From: Xanthobacteraceae bacterium
Lineage (GTDB): Bacteria > Pseudomonadota > Alphaproteobacteria > Rhizobiales > Xanthobacteraceae
Reading direction: 5' to 3'
DNA: 43,504 nt
Assembly: GCA_030037645.1 (NCBI GenBank)
Contig: JASHQI010000068.1
Location: 1-43,504, forward strand
This document shows positions 1 through 7,503 of the stretch, piece by piece. The translations under genes were made by a program, and so were the position numbers. Within the stretch, counting starts at the first letter, position 1, and the number at the start of each line of letters is the position of its first letter. A model generated the notes under the pieces. The model worked only from the letters and a program-made list of their open reading frames with translations, ran no database searches and was not told the origin of the DNA.

Positions 1-513
1 GCCGCCACCGAGCGAACGCACCACGTTGATCAGCAGGCGATCGACCGCGCGCACGCCGGCGCAGGCATTGAAGATGAAGGGAAACACGGAAAGGCTGAAG
101 ACGATGATCGTCTTCCCCGATACGCCGACGCCAAAGAAGATGACGAGCAGCGGCGCCAGCGCCACCAGCGGGCTGGCGTAAAAGATAGTCATCAGCGGGT
201 CGAGCGCCCAACCGACGCGCACGCGCCAACCCATGACGATGCCGAGCGGCACGCCGACCACGACAGCGGCAATGAATCCATAGACGAATGGGACCGCGCT
301 GACGGCGACATCGTGAAAGAGATCGCCGCTGCCGATCAGATCGACGAAACCGGAGGCGATCAGGCTCGGCGTCGTCATGAACAGCGTGTTGAGCGGCACG
401 ACGAGAAATATCGCCTGCCAAATGACGAAAAATAGGACGACCGCAAGCGCTCCAAGCAGGAGGTTGCGGTAACGCGCGGCAAAGCTCAAACGCGGGATTG
501 TGTCCTCTGCCAT
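1..513 (-). CDS. ABC transporter permease, SsuC/TauC/NrtB type (C-terminus cut by window edge)
   Basis: This is the inner-membrane permease of an ABC importer, reading leftward from the ATG at 513; 171 codons are present and no stop is reached, so the C-terminal part lies outside the window. After a short cytoplasmic head there is a hydrophobic segment at about residues 16-38, then more membrane segments (for example FVYGFIAAVVVGVPLGIVMG). The loop ALDPLMTIFYASPLVALAPL is typical of nitrate/sulfonate/taurine-class permeases. The start codon is three bases after the stop of the ATPase gene, so the two are co-transcribed. The substrate cannot be read from the sequence. Confidence in the family is high; a riboflavin- or pyrimidine-precursor importer is an alternative to sulfonate uptake. 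Confidence 0.88.
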   Translation of the reverse strand, partial: MAEDTIPRLSFAARYRNLLLGALAVVLFFVIWQAIFLVVPLNTLFMTTPSLIASGFVDLIGSGDLFHDVAVSAVPFVYGFIAAVVVGVPLGIVMGWRVRVGWALDPLMTIFYASPLVALAPLLVIFFGVGVSGKTIIVFSLSVFPFIFNACAGVRAVDRLLINVVRSLGGG

Positions 514-516
514 GGT

Positions 517-1311
517 CTAGACCATGATCTCGTCCTTGAGCGTGTTCCAGATTTCGAGCTTGAGATCGTTGAACTCCCGCGCCACCCTCATTTCGTATTC
601 GCGCGGCCGCGGCAGGTCGACGGCGAAAGTCCGCTTGGCGCGACCCGGACGCTTGCTCATGACCATAATGCGATCGGACAGATAGATCGCCTCATCGATT
701 TGATGGGTGACGAACAGCACCGTCTTTCGTGCCTCGCGCCAGACGCGCAGAAGTTCGGCCTGCATCAAGTCGCGAGTCTGGGCATCGAGCGCGGCGAACG
801 GCTCGTCCATCAACAAGACCTCGGGATCGGTTGCAAGCGCGCGTGCCAGGCCGACGCGTTGCTTCATGCCGCCAGACAGCTCGTGCGGATAATGTCGTTC
901 GAAGCCCGCGAGTCCGACCAGATTGATCAGCCGGCCGGCGATGGCGCGGCGCTTTTCCGCCGGCACCTTCTTCAACTCGAGCCCGAGCTCGATATTGGCT
1001 TCCGCCGTCCGCCACGGCAGTAGCCCAAATTCCTGAAAGACCATGGCGCGGTCGCTGCCAGGGCCGGCGATGGGCTTGCCGTGCATCAGCAATTCGCCGG
1101 AGTCCGGCTTGATAAGGCCGAGCAGGATATTCAGAAACGTGCTCTTGCCGCACCCCGACGGTCCGACGATCGACAGAAACTCGCCTTCATTGACGTCGAG
1201 GTCGAAACCATACAGCGCGCGGACCGGCGCGCGGTTCGCCGGTCGAAAGGTCAGGTTGACGTTGCGACCCTGAATGTAGGCTGCCATGAGGGTTGATCCG
1301 CTGCCCGCCAC
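517..1311 (-). CDS. ABC transporter ATP-binding protein, SsuB/TauB type
   Basis: This is the cytoplasmic ATPase that drives the adjacent permease. With the GTG start at 1311 it has 264 residues: Walker A GPSGCGKST at 50-58, Q-loop VFQ near 91, signature LSGGMKQR at 145-152, Walker B VLLMDEP at 165-171 and switch histidine near 203 (FVTHQIDEA). All catalytic motifs are intact and the length is normal. The start is uncertain: an in-frame ATG at 1287 (MAAYIQG) would also fit and neither site has a strong ribosome binding site. Only three bases separate its stop from the permease start. No solute-binding protein precedes it within the window; the SsuA-like protein at 17.7 kb is too far away to assign. 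Confidence 0.92.
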   Translation of the reverse strand: MAGSGSTLMAAYIQGRNVNLTFRPANRAPVRALYGFDLDVNEGEFLSIVGPSGCGKSTFLNILLGLIKPDSGELLMHGKPIAGPGSDRAMVFQEFGLLPWRTAEANIELGLELKKVPAEKRRAIAGRLINLVGLAGFERHYPHELSGGMKQRVGLARALATDPEVLLMDEPFAALDAQTRDLMQAELLRVWREARKTVLFVTHQIDEAIYLSDRIMVMSKRPGRAKRTFAVDLPRPREYEMRVAREFNDLKLEIWNTLKDEIMV

Positions 1312-1537
1312 TTCCGCATCACTGGAGCGTCTGGCTCATGATCCCCCAAGCCTTATTGGCCCGCACCGAGGTTGATTGCCGCATGATCCGTCGTTCGGGC
1401 TGACGCGTGTCGTCGCCCGCTGAAATTCCAACCTCGATGACGAGGCCGCCATCCCGCCATCCTGCTGTACGGCCTATCTCGTGTCCAGACTGTCGAGCCG
1501 CAGCGGAAGTTCCGCTATGCTCCGGCGGGTGAGCCTT
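1312..1537. other. Intergenic stretch before the palindromes, no gene seen
   Basis: This is the first part of the roughly 400-base gap between the ABC ATPase gene (minus) and the racemase-like gene (plus). A short leftward open frame exists, but it has no recognisable motif or ribosome binding site and runs into the first palindrome. The promoter of the ABC operon should lie here; I could not identify a convincing -35/-10 pair. Confidence 0.4.
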
Positions 1538-1613
1538 CCAGTGGTCCAATACCAACATTCGCATCTTGGTTCGGCTGGCTCCCATGCGAGTGTTGGTATC
1601 AAAGGACCACTAG
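1538..1613. repeat. Palindromic element, CTAGTGG family, copy 1
   Basis: This is an imperfect inverted repeat. The left arm (1538-1564) contains agtggtcc then ataccaacattcgcat. The right arm (1584-1613) reads back as ctagtggtcctttgataccaacactcgcat when reverse-complemented in two blocks. The arms differ by a 3-4 base insertion and one substitution, around a loop of about 19 bases. It shares its outer CTAGTGG and inner ATTCGC blocks with copies 2 and 3. Confidence 0.8.
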
Positions 1614-1624
1614 CAAATATATGT

Positions 1625-1704
1625 GCTAGTGGGGCTTTTGATTTGACATTCGCTTCAGGCGTTGCCGGCTTGGCAGGCAGCGAATGTCAAATCCGCTCCA
1701 CTAG
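1625..1704. repeat. Palindromic element, CTAGTGG family, copy 2
   Basis: The left arm (1625-1653) has ctagtgg followed by gatttgacattcgc. The right arm (1680-1704) is gcgaatgtcaaatc followed by ccactag. The match is nearly perfect apart from a 3-base insertion and one change, with a loop of about 26 bases. It begins 12 bases after copy 1 ends and finishes at the AGGGGG ribosome binding site of the next gene, so it occupies that gene's leader. Confidence 0.8.
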
Positions 1705-1718
1705 GGGGAAGCCCGACG

Positions 1719-2471
1719 ATGCGCGACGTTCTCGGCTGGCGATGTAAGTTCGGCGTCATCGGCCCTTCCACCAACACCATCGTCCAGCCCGATTTCGAGA
1801 TGATGCGGCCGCCCGGCGTCACCAATCATTACAGCCGGATATTTACGCCGAACGCGCAAGCCATCAGCAACGAGAGCTTTATGGCCGGCATTCAAGTCAT
1901 CGGCGACAACGTCCTCGATGCGGTGCGAAGCGTGATGACATGTGCGCCGGACTATCTCGTCATGGGCATGTCCTCGGTGACGTTCTATGGCGGCGCCGCA
2001 GGTGCGGATGCCTTTGTCGCCAAGGTCGAGCGCGAATCCGGCGTCGGGGTCAGCGTCGGTTCGCATTCCAGCACCGCTGCGCTGAAAGCTTATGGCGGCG
2101 TCAAACGGATAGCCTTCCTGTCGCCCTATTATCCGGTCGCCAACGCCGAGGTCAGGCGATACTTCACCGAGTCGGGATTCGAAATCGTTCGCGATATGTG
2201 TCTGGAATGCAAGAGCTGGACCGGCATTGCCGAAGTCACGCCCGAACTTCTTCGGGAGAAATTGATCGAATTGAACGGCAACGGTCGCGACACCGACGCA
2301 ATCATCCAGGTTGGAACGAACCTCAGCATGGTTCGGCTTGCCGCCGCGGCCGAGCTGTGGCTCGGCAAGCCGGTCATTGCCATCAATACGGCGACCTATT
2401 GGCACGCGCTACGGCAGAACGGCATCATGGACAGGATTGCCGGGTTTGGACGCTTGCTCGAAGAATTTTGA
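1719..2471 (+). CDS. Arylmalonate decarboxylase / Asp-Glu racemase superfamily protein lacking both usual cysteines
   Basis: This is a 250-residue cytoplasmic protein of the maleate isomerase/arylmalonate decarboxylase fold. The start at 1719 is chosen because AGGGGGAAG sits 8 bases upstream. Recognisable parts are the N-terminal FGVIGPSTN, the oxyanion-type loop GMSSVTFYGGAA (83-94) and VGTNLSM (198-204). The homologous protein at 32430-33194 has Cys87 in FHCTHTS and Cys197 in LSCTNTT; here the aligned positions are Met84 and Gly199. The superfamily normally uses one or both cysteines for proton transfer, so this protein is either a cofactor-free decarboxylase variant, acts by another route, or only binds substrate. 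Two palindromes fill its leader. The substrate is unknown. Confidence 0.75.
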   Translation: MRDVLGWRCKFGVIGPSTNTIVQPDFEMMRPPGVTNHYSRIFTPNAQAISNESFMAGIQVIGDNVLDAVRSVMTCAPDYLVMGMSSVTFYGGAAGADAFVAKVERESGVGVSVGSHSSTAALKAYGGVKRIAFLSPYYPVANAEVRRYFTESGFEIVRDMCLECKSWTGIAEVTPELLREKLIELNGNGRDTDAIIQVGTNLSMVRLAAAAELWLGKPVIAINTATYWHALRQNGIMDRIAGFGRLLEEF

Positions 2472-2599
2472 AGTCCCGCAAAGAGCTCGATATCGCACAC
2501 GCGCTTTTGAGCGTTTTGACACACTTCGGCCATCGAGCCGCAATGTGCTGATCCCCTGGAACCGCAACATTATCAATTTTCAAAATTGCGGAGGCACAC

Positions 2600-3163
2600 A
2601 TGGGCTTGATGGACGTTCTCAACGGAATGCAGAACGGGCCGCATGGTCCGCGCGGTCCAAGTAGCGGCGGCGGTATGTCCCCGATCACGATGGCTGTTCT
2701 GGGATTGATCGCCTACAAGGCCGTCAAGAGCCTTACCGCGCAACCGAGTGCCAGTCCGGCCGCTTCAGCTTCGAGCAAGAATGCACCGGCCGATGGGACG
2801 ACAACGTCCAGCGGCGGCATTGGCGACCTCCTCAAAGGCGGCTTGGGTGGATTGCTCGCTGGCGGCGCGGCAGGAGGCATTCTGAGTGGCGGCCTGAGCG
2901 ACCTGCTCAAGCAGTTTCAGCAGGCCGGGCAGGGCGGCGCGGCAAATTCCTGGGTCGGCAATGGAGCAAACAATCCGATCACGCCAGATGCCTTGGGCAA
3001 GGTGTTGGATTCCGATCAGATCAGGACGCTCATGACGCACTCCGGATTGTCGCGCGATGAGTTGCTTGCGGCGTTGAGCCAGCATCTGCCGGGCTTGGTG
3101 AACGAACTCACGCCGAATGGGCGACTGCCGACTGCGCAAGAAGCATCACACTTGCTGCAGTAG
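2600..3163 (+). CDS. YidB/DUF937 family protein
   Basis: This is a 187-residue protein of the YidB/DUF937 family, whose biochemical role is not established. A good ribosome binding site (GGAGG) precedes the ATG. The N-terminus is MGLMDVLNGMQNGP. It is followed by a Gly/Pro/Ser-rich segment, a hydrophobic stretch near 26-45, and a Gly/Ala-rich low-complexity run (GGLGGLLAGGAAGGILSGG, about 83-105). The conserved C-terminal part has WVGNGANNPITPDALGKVL, a glutamine/leucine-rich helix, and ends in ELTPNGRLPTAQEA. The family signature (WIGNGxNxPI...LTP.G.LP) is complete. It is a single-gene unit, tail-to-tail with the monooxygenase gene that ends 15 bases away. Confidence 0.88.
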   Translation: MGLMDVLNGMQNGPHGPRGPSSGGGMSPITMAVLGLIAYKAVKSLTAQPSASPAASASSKNAPADGTTTSSGGIGDLLKGGLGGLLAGGAAGGILSGGLSDLLKQFQQAGQGGAANSWVGNGANNPITPDALGKVLDSDQIRTLMTHSGLSRDELLAALSQHLPGLVNELTPNGRLPTAQEASHLLQ

Positions 3164-3178
3164 ATTGCGGCGGTCCAG

Positions 3179-4318
3179 TCACTGTTTGGTGCGCACGCCT
3201 TGGCGCACAAGGCGTGGCAGCACCTCGTCGCAGAAATACGGCACCTCGTTGAGAAAATTGACGAATGAAAGTCCGATGCCACGCACGCCAGCGCGGCTGA
3301 TGATTTCGAGCTCTTCGGCGATGTGATCGGGCGTGCCGACAAACGGATAACCGCCAACGGCATTGGATGCGAAATAACGGCGCTTGGCGTCATACTCCTC
3401 GGCCGGAATGGTCCGCGGCGTGATATTCCGATTTTTCAACATGCCGTCGATGGCCTCCCAATCGGCATTCTCGATGTTGACGTAGCGATAATATTCTTCG
3501 GCCTCCTTCTGCGTCGAACGACAGATCACCTGACCGACGGTAAAGATCTCGATATCGCGGCCGATCGCACGCGCAGCCGCCTTGGTTTCCTTCACCATCG
3601 CAGCACTACCGGCAAGCGAGGTGCGCGTACCGCCGGTTGCTACGAAAAAGGCGTCGCAATTGCGCAACGCAAAGGCCTGCCCGGCGCCCGAAGCACCGGC
3701 ATTCATCAGCAACGGACGCGTGTCGCCGAACGGCTTCGGATAGGCGCGTGCGCTCTTGAGCTGCAAGAATTGGCCCTCGTAATCGAAGGTACCGTCGCGC
3801 GTCCACGCTTGCATGACGACATCGATCCATTCCTGCGCGTAATCGTAGCGCAGGTCATGTTCGCGCTGTTTCACGCCGAACATCTCGAATTCGCCCTCGT
3901 TCCAGCCGACCACGATGTTGACGCCGACACGTCCTTCGCTGATGTGATCGGCGGTGACGAATTCCTTGGCCGCGATCAGGGGATGAAACAGCGGGGCATG
4001 GACCGTTCCAAATATCGTCATGCGCTTGGTCGCCGCGAGTAGACCGACAGCCCAGGTGATGGTCTCGAGCGACCTGCCGTGAAAATCGGTCTCGCCGCCG
4101 TAGCCTTTCCAGCGTGCGATGGGCAACATGAAGTCGAGACCCGCCGTGTCGCCCAGGCGCGCGAGCGCCAGACAATCCGGCCAGCTTGCCGACCAACGCT
4201 CCGGCACTTTGGTGGCGGTGCGGCTTCCCGAGCAGTTGACGCCGAACAAACCGATCTTGAGCGCATTGCCGTTATACATGGCAATGCGGTCCTTCATGGT
4301 TGCAGCGGGCGCCAGCAC
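3179..4318 (-). CDS. LLM-class flavin-dependent monooxygenase (bacterial luciferase-like)
   Basis: This is a 379-residue two-component-type flavin monooxygenase that would use reduced FMN supplied by a separate reductase. The fold is shown by KIGLFGVNCSG at the N-terminus, GLDFMLPIARWKGYGG, the block MTIFGTVHAPLFHPLIAAKE, GRVGVNIVVGWNEGEFEMFG, and RPLLMNAGASGAGQAFA, in the order seen in SsuD/NtaA/DszA-like enzymes. I chose the GTG at 4318 because AAAGGAG lies 6-7 bases upstream; the ATG at 4297 has no such site. It follows the GlcG-like gene on the same strand with a gap of 185 bases. A candidate reductase is encoded at 28516. Substrates in the family are alkanesulfonates, aminopolycarboxylates or thiophenes; none can be picked here. 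Confidence 0.9.
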   Translation of the reverse strand: MLAPAATMKDRIAMYNGNALKIGLFGVNCSGSRTATKVPERWSASWPDCLALARLGDTAGLDFMLPIARWKGYGGETDFHGRSLETITWAVGLLAATKRMTIFGTVHAPLFHPLIAAKEFVTADHISEGRVGVNIVVGWNEGEFEMFGVKQREHDLRYDYAQEWIDVVMQAWTRDGTFDYEGQFLQLKSARAYPKPFGDTRPLLMNAGASGAGQAFALRNCDAFFVATGGTRTSLAGSAAMVKETKAAARAIGRDIEIFTVGQVICRSTQKEAEEYYRYVNIENADWEAIDGMLKNRNITPRTIPAEEYDAKRRYFASNAVGGYPFVGTPDHIAEELEIISRAGVRGIGLSFVNFLNEVPYFCDEVLPRLVRQGVRTKQ

Positions 4319-4503
4319 GGCGGACTCCTTTATTCGGCACTCTCGCGGCCGATATTACAGCACGTTTCGCTTGCGCTACGCACCTCGGGCAAGCGATGCC
4401 AACAGCCGACTCTGGCCTTTGATGGGCGCAGTGACGCCAAGCGTCTTGAAGGCGACGAGCCGGTTAACATAGCAATGGGTGATTGCAGCCGCGGAATGTC
4501 GGA

Positions 4504-4902
4504 CTAACCGAGCGCGCCGGCGCCGGCATGCGCGACCTGTTCGTCCTCGTGCGACTGCACACCGGACACGCCAACCGCGCCGACGCATTCGTTCTGGTGC
4601 ATCAGCGGCACGCCGCCCTGGATCAGAATGCCGGCGGGAAAATTCACGAATGCGGGGCGCTCCTTGACCCGGTCCTCGAAGAACTTGCTCGGTCGCTTGG
4701 TCATGGCCGAGGTACGAGCTTTACCCATGGATACTTCGCCTGAAATCGTGGGCGCGCCGTCCATGCGCTGGAACCCCAACAGGAAACCGCCCTCATCGAC
4801 GACCGAAATCGCAACCGCCCATTTGTTCTTGGCGGCTTCGGCCTCGCAGGCGGCCAGTACTCTCTTTACGTCGCTTGATGTCAGACACTGCTTGCTACGC
4901 AT
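4504..4902 (-). CDS. GlcG/HbpS family protein (DUF336)
   Basis: This is a 132-residue single-domain protein of the GlcG/HbpS family, which includes a heme-binding extracellular protein in Streptomyces and many small proteins beside catabolic oxidoreductases. GGGAGGA precedes the ATG. Typical blocks are AISVVDEGGFLLGFQRMDGA, the SMGKARTSA helix, FPAGILIQGGVPL and the C-terminal CVGAVGVSGVQSHEDEQVA. There is no signal peptide, so it is probably cytoplasmic. It is upstream of and co-oriented with the flavin monooxygenase, which suggests a shared role in breaking down a small organic compound. The exact function is unknown. Confidence 0.87.
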   Translation of the reverse strand: MRSKQCLTSSDVKRVLAACEAEAAKNKWAVAISVVDEGGFLLGFQRMDGAPTISGEVSMGKARTSAMTKRPSKFFEDRVKERPAFVNFPAGILIQGGVPLMHQNECVGAVGVSGVQSHEDEQVAHAGAGALG

Positions 4903-4965
4903 AAGTCCTCCCGAAATGAATGCGGCATACTAATCCGTCCCCACCAAGCCGGGGAGGGTCAATAT

Positions 4966-5619
4966 TCAGCGCAATGAAAAGCGGATCGGCACGGTGAGAT
5001 CGAGCGTGGCCTCGGTCATGGTCGACGGAAAGGCCGGCAGCGGCTGTGCGCGCTCGATCATCGAGATGACCTCGGCGTCGAGATCGGGATAGCCAGAGCT
5101 GCGCACGATATGGTGGGTGAGCACGTGGCCGTTGCGGTCGACGCTGAAGCGAAGCAACACGATGCCCTGCTCGCTGCGCACCTGTGCCTCGCTCGGATAG
5201 CGCTTGTACCGTTGCAGATGTTTGACAAGATCGGACTCCCACGATGGGGCCACGGTCGGTGCGCCGCTCTTGGTCATCGCCGGGGTTGGCGCCGCCTGCG
5301 GCTTTTGTTCTTCCTGTTTTTCAACGGGTCTTTCTTCCGGCATCGGCACCGCATCGGGCGGCGGCGGTGGCTCCGTGATCTGCTTCTGCTCGGGCTGCGG
5401 CTGGGAGTCGACTTCGGGCTGATCGATGGTGTTGTCGATGGGCGCTAGCTCGATCGAGACCGGCGCAGAATCGTCGCCAATTTCGTCGGGGATATGGACG
5501 TAGACATAGGCGGCAATGGCACCAAGGTGGACCGCAACCACGAAGGCCGCGGCCATGGTCCAGCGTTTCAGGTCGCGCGGGTCCTGATCCTCAAACCATG
5601 TGGATATGAATGCGGCCAT
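4966..5619 (-). CDS. tonB: TonB energy transducer
   Basis: This is a 217-residue TonB that would carry proton-motive force from ExbB-ExbD to the outer-membrane receptor encoded in the same operon. One transmembrane helix lies at about 21-41 (TMAAAFVVAVHLGAIAAYVY). A Pro/Glu/Gln-rich periplasm-spanning segment follows (about 62-118, with PPPPP and several EP/KP pairs). The folded C-terminal domain (about 125-217) has the canonical YP in RYKRYPSEA, then IVLLRFSVDRNGHV and RSSGYPDLDAEV. It ends with the family's V-P-I-R-F. It starts 6 bases after the exbD stop. The dedicated copy next to its receptor suggests it serves this substrate. Confidence 0.94.
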   Translation of the reverse strand: MAAFISTWFEDQDPRDLKRWTMAAAFVVAVHLGAIAAYVYVHIPDEIGDDSAPVSIELAPIDNTIDQPEVDSQPQPEQKQITEPPPPPDAVPMPEERPVEKQEEQKPQAAPTPAMTKSGAPTVAPSWESDLVKHLQRYKRYPSEAQVRSEQGIVLLRFSVDRNGHVLTHHIVRSSGYPDLDAEVISMIERAQPLPAFPSTMTEATLDLTVPIRFSLR

Positions 5620-5625
5620 TCTTCT

Positions 5626-6042
5626 CTAACGCACTTCCATGCCAACGAGCGCGATTTTGAGGTATCCCGCCCCGCGCAGGTCGTTCAACAATTGCATGAC
5701 CGCGCCATACGGCACTGCACGGTCGCCGCGCAGGAAAATCCGTTGCTCCCTATCGCCGCCGGTTGCTGCGGCAAGCGCGCTTGGCAGTGCAGCGCGCGAT
5801 ACCGGCGCATCGCCGATCGCGAGGCTGCCGTCGGCCTTGAGCGTGAGATAAACCGGCTTATTGGGCCGCTGCTGCGGCTTTGCCGTGGACGACGGAAGCT
5901 CGACCGGCACATCGACGGTGGCCAGCGGCGCCGCCACCATGAAGATGATCAGCAGCACCAGCATCACGTCGATGAACGGCGTGACATTGATGTCGTGCAC
6001 CTCGTTGAGTTCGTCGCTACCGTGATCGAGACGGATGGCCAC
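5626..6042 (-). CDS. exbD: ExbD biopolymer transport protein
   Basis: This is a 138-residue inner-membrane partner of ExbB. A short cytoplasmic N-terminus leads to the conserved segment INVTPFIDVMLVLLIIFMVA, in which Asp25 is the proton-conducting carboxylate known from ExbD/TolR. The remaining residues form the periplasmic domain (LTLKADGSLAIGDAPV...RAVPYGAVMQLLNDLRGAGY). The start is a GTG at 6042, four bases beyond the exbB stop, and it is followed closely by tonB, so ExbB, ExbD and TonB should be made together. Lengths and motifs are normal. TolR is excluded by the TonB neighbour. Confidence 0.94.
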   Translation of the reverse strand: MAIRLDHGSDELNEVHDINVTPFIDVMLVLLIIFMVAAPLATVDVPVELPSSTAKPQQRPNKPVYLTLKADGSLAIGDAPVSRAALPSALAAATGGDREQRIFLRGDRAVPYGAVMQLLNDLRGAGYLKIALVGMEVR

Positions 6043-6046
6043 GGCG

Positions 6047-7147
6047 TTACTCTGCGGCTTGCGCCAGCGGCAGCTTGGCGCGGTCTAGGTCGCGGCTGAC
6101 GAGCCGAAGAACTTGGGCTGACGCATCGCCAAGCAGCGCGCGATAGTGCATCGTCGAACGCGCCAGCACGTTATAGATCATCACTGCCGGGATCGCAGCG
6201 ATCAGTCCAAGCGCGGTCGCAAGCAGGGCCTGCGCGATGCCGGGAGCGACCACTGCGAGATTTGTGGTGTGGGCATTCGAGATGCCGATGAAGCTATTCA
6301 TGATGCCCCACACCGTGCCGAACAGACCAACGAACGGCGCCGTCGAGCCGATGGTGGCGAGCACCCCCGTGCCGCGCGATATTTTTCGACTGGTGGCGCC
6401 TTCAAGACGTTCGAGCTGCAAGGCAATGCGCTCCTTGAGGCCATCGCCGTGCAAGTTTGCCGAGAGCCGAATTTCCTGCGCCGCCGCTTGCATGAGCTGC
6501 GCCACCACAGTCGTGCCGTTGCGCAATTGCTCATGCGCCTGGGCGAGCGTGGCGGCGCTGGTGAGGATGCGCAAGCCGGCACGCACGTGGCTGCGGGCGC
6601 TACGCAGCTCGAAGGTTTTGGCGACAAAGACCGTCCAGGTCACCAGCGACGCAAAGGCAAGCCCGAGGATCACCGCCTTCACGACCAAATCGGCATTGAG
6701 GAACATGCCCCAAGGCGAGAGATCTTGGGGAAGGTCTGCGTGACTGATGGATGGCTCGTCGGGCCCAGGCTGGGAGATGCTGGACGATGTTGCGCTTGCC
6801 GCGGGAGCCGGTGTGGCGCTCGGTGCAGAGGGGGCCACGGATATTGGCGCAGCCGGCGGCGTGGCGGCGGGGACGGTGGGCGCGGCCGTTGTCGGCGCGG
6901 CCGGCCGCGCGATAGCGGGTGCGGCGACCGGCGCGGCTGGCGAGGCGACGGAGGGAGCGGTTGGTGCGGCGATCGCCGGCGCAGGCGATTGCGCGGAAGC
7001 AGCCGGACCGGTCGCGCTTTGCGCGCGCGCCGAGCAAACGACCATGAGCGCGAAAAGCATGGCGGCGGCTGCCGCGGCCGCTCGATATCGGAGCTGCCAA
7101 GCCAACTGGATATGTTCGGACCGCTGCGCGGAACCACTCATCTGCAT
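6047..7147 (-). CDS. exbB: ExbB proton channel with long Ala/Pro-rich N-terminal extension
   Basis: This is a 366-residue MotA/TolQ/ExbB family channel subunit. The start at 7147 (MQMSGSAQ) is chosen because GGGAA sits about 8 bases upstream and a signal-like hydrophobic stretch follows (about 20-43, ending SARAQS). Residues about 44-140 are almost only Ala, Pro, Ser and Thr. Then come DLSPWGMFLNADLVVKAVI with the first channel helix, a cytoplasmic region, and the conserved pair of helices containing GTVWGIMNSFIGI and APGIAQALLATALGLIAAIPA. The frame stays open upstream to 7678, but that stretch has no conserved content. The extended periplasmic tail is a known variant of ExbB. Confidence 0.92.
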   Translation of the reverse strand: MQMSGSAQRSEHIQLAWQLRYRAAAAAAAMLFALMVVCSARAQSATGPAASAQSPAPAIAAPTAPSVASPAAPVAAPAIARPAAPTTAAPTVPAATPPAAPISVAPSAPSATPAPAASATSSSISQPGPDEPSISHADLPQDLSPWGMFLNADLVVKAVILGLAFASLVTWTVFVAKTFELRSARSHVRAGLRILTSAATLAQAHEQLRNGTTVVAQLMQAAAQEIRLSANLHGDGLKERIALQLERLEGATSRKISRGTGVLATIGSTAPFVGLFGTVWGIMNSFIGISNAHTTNLAVVAPGIAQALLATALGLIAAIPAVMIYNVLARSTMHYRALLGDASAQVLRLVSRDLDRAKLPLAQAAE

Positions 7148-7503
7148 TTCAAATTCCCATTCTCGATGCGGCTTTTCGCTTTCGGTCTGGTTAGTCGCCG
7201 AACCACAAGCTGCATCGGCGCGCTGCCGTTTTACTTTGGAATAAAGAAAAACAGGAGCTATTTCAGTATCTTGCGCTTGGGTTGTAAGAGCGGTCAAGCA
7301 TTGAGCGCGAGCATGAGAAATCTGCCCGGCGATAATTCCTGAACTGCAACGCCACCCACGCCGCTGTTGGCGCTGACGGTCGTGTAACGCCGCGATTCTG
7401 GTCAGAGCATGGCCGCGGTCGGGCAAGTCACGTGGAACCATCGTCGCGGGCTGTCGCACCTCAAATGCTCCCGGGGCCATCCCGCCTTCGCTTTGGTCCG
7501 TTG
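7148..7503. other. Gap of 356 bases between the Cys/His-repeat gene and exbB
   Basis: No gene is supported here. The frame of exbB stays open through it, but the predicted residues look random (many Arg and Gln) and no ribosome binding site is seen. The stretch around 7240-7310 is locally richer in A and T than its surroundings, so an extra promoter for exbBD-tonB could lie here; I see no clear -35/-10 pair. Confidence 0.35.
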
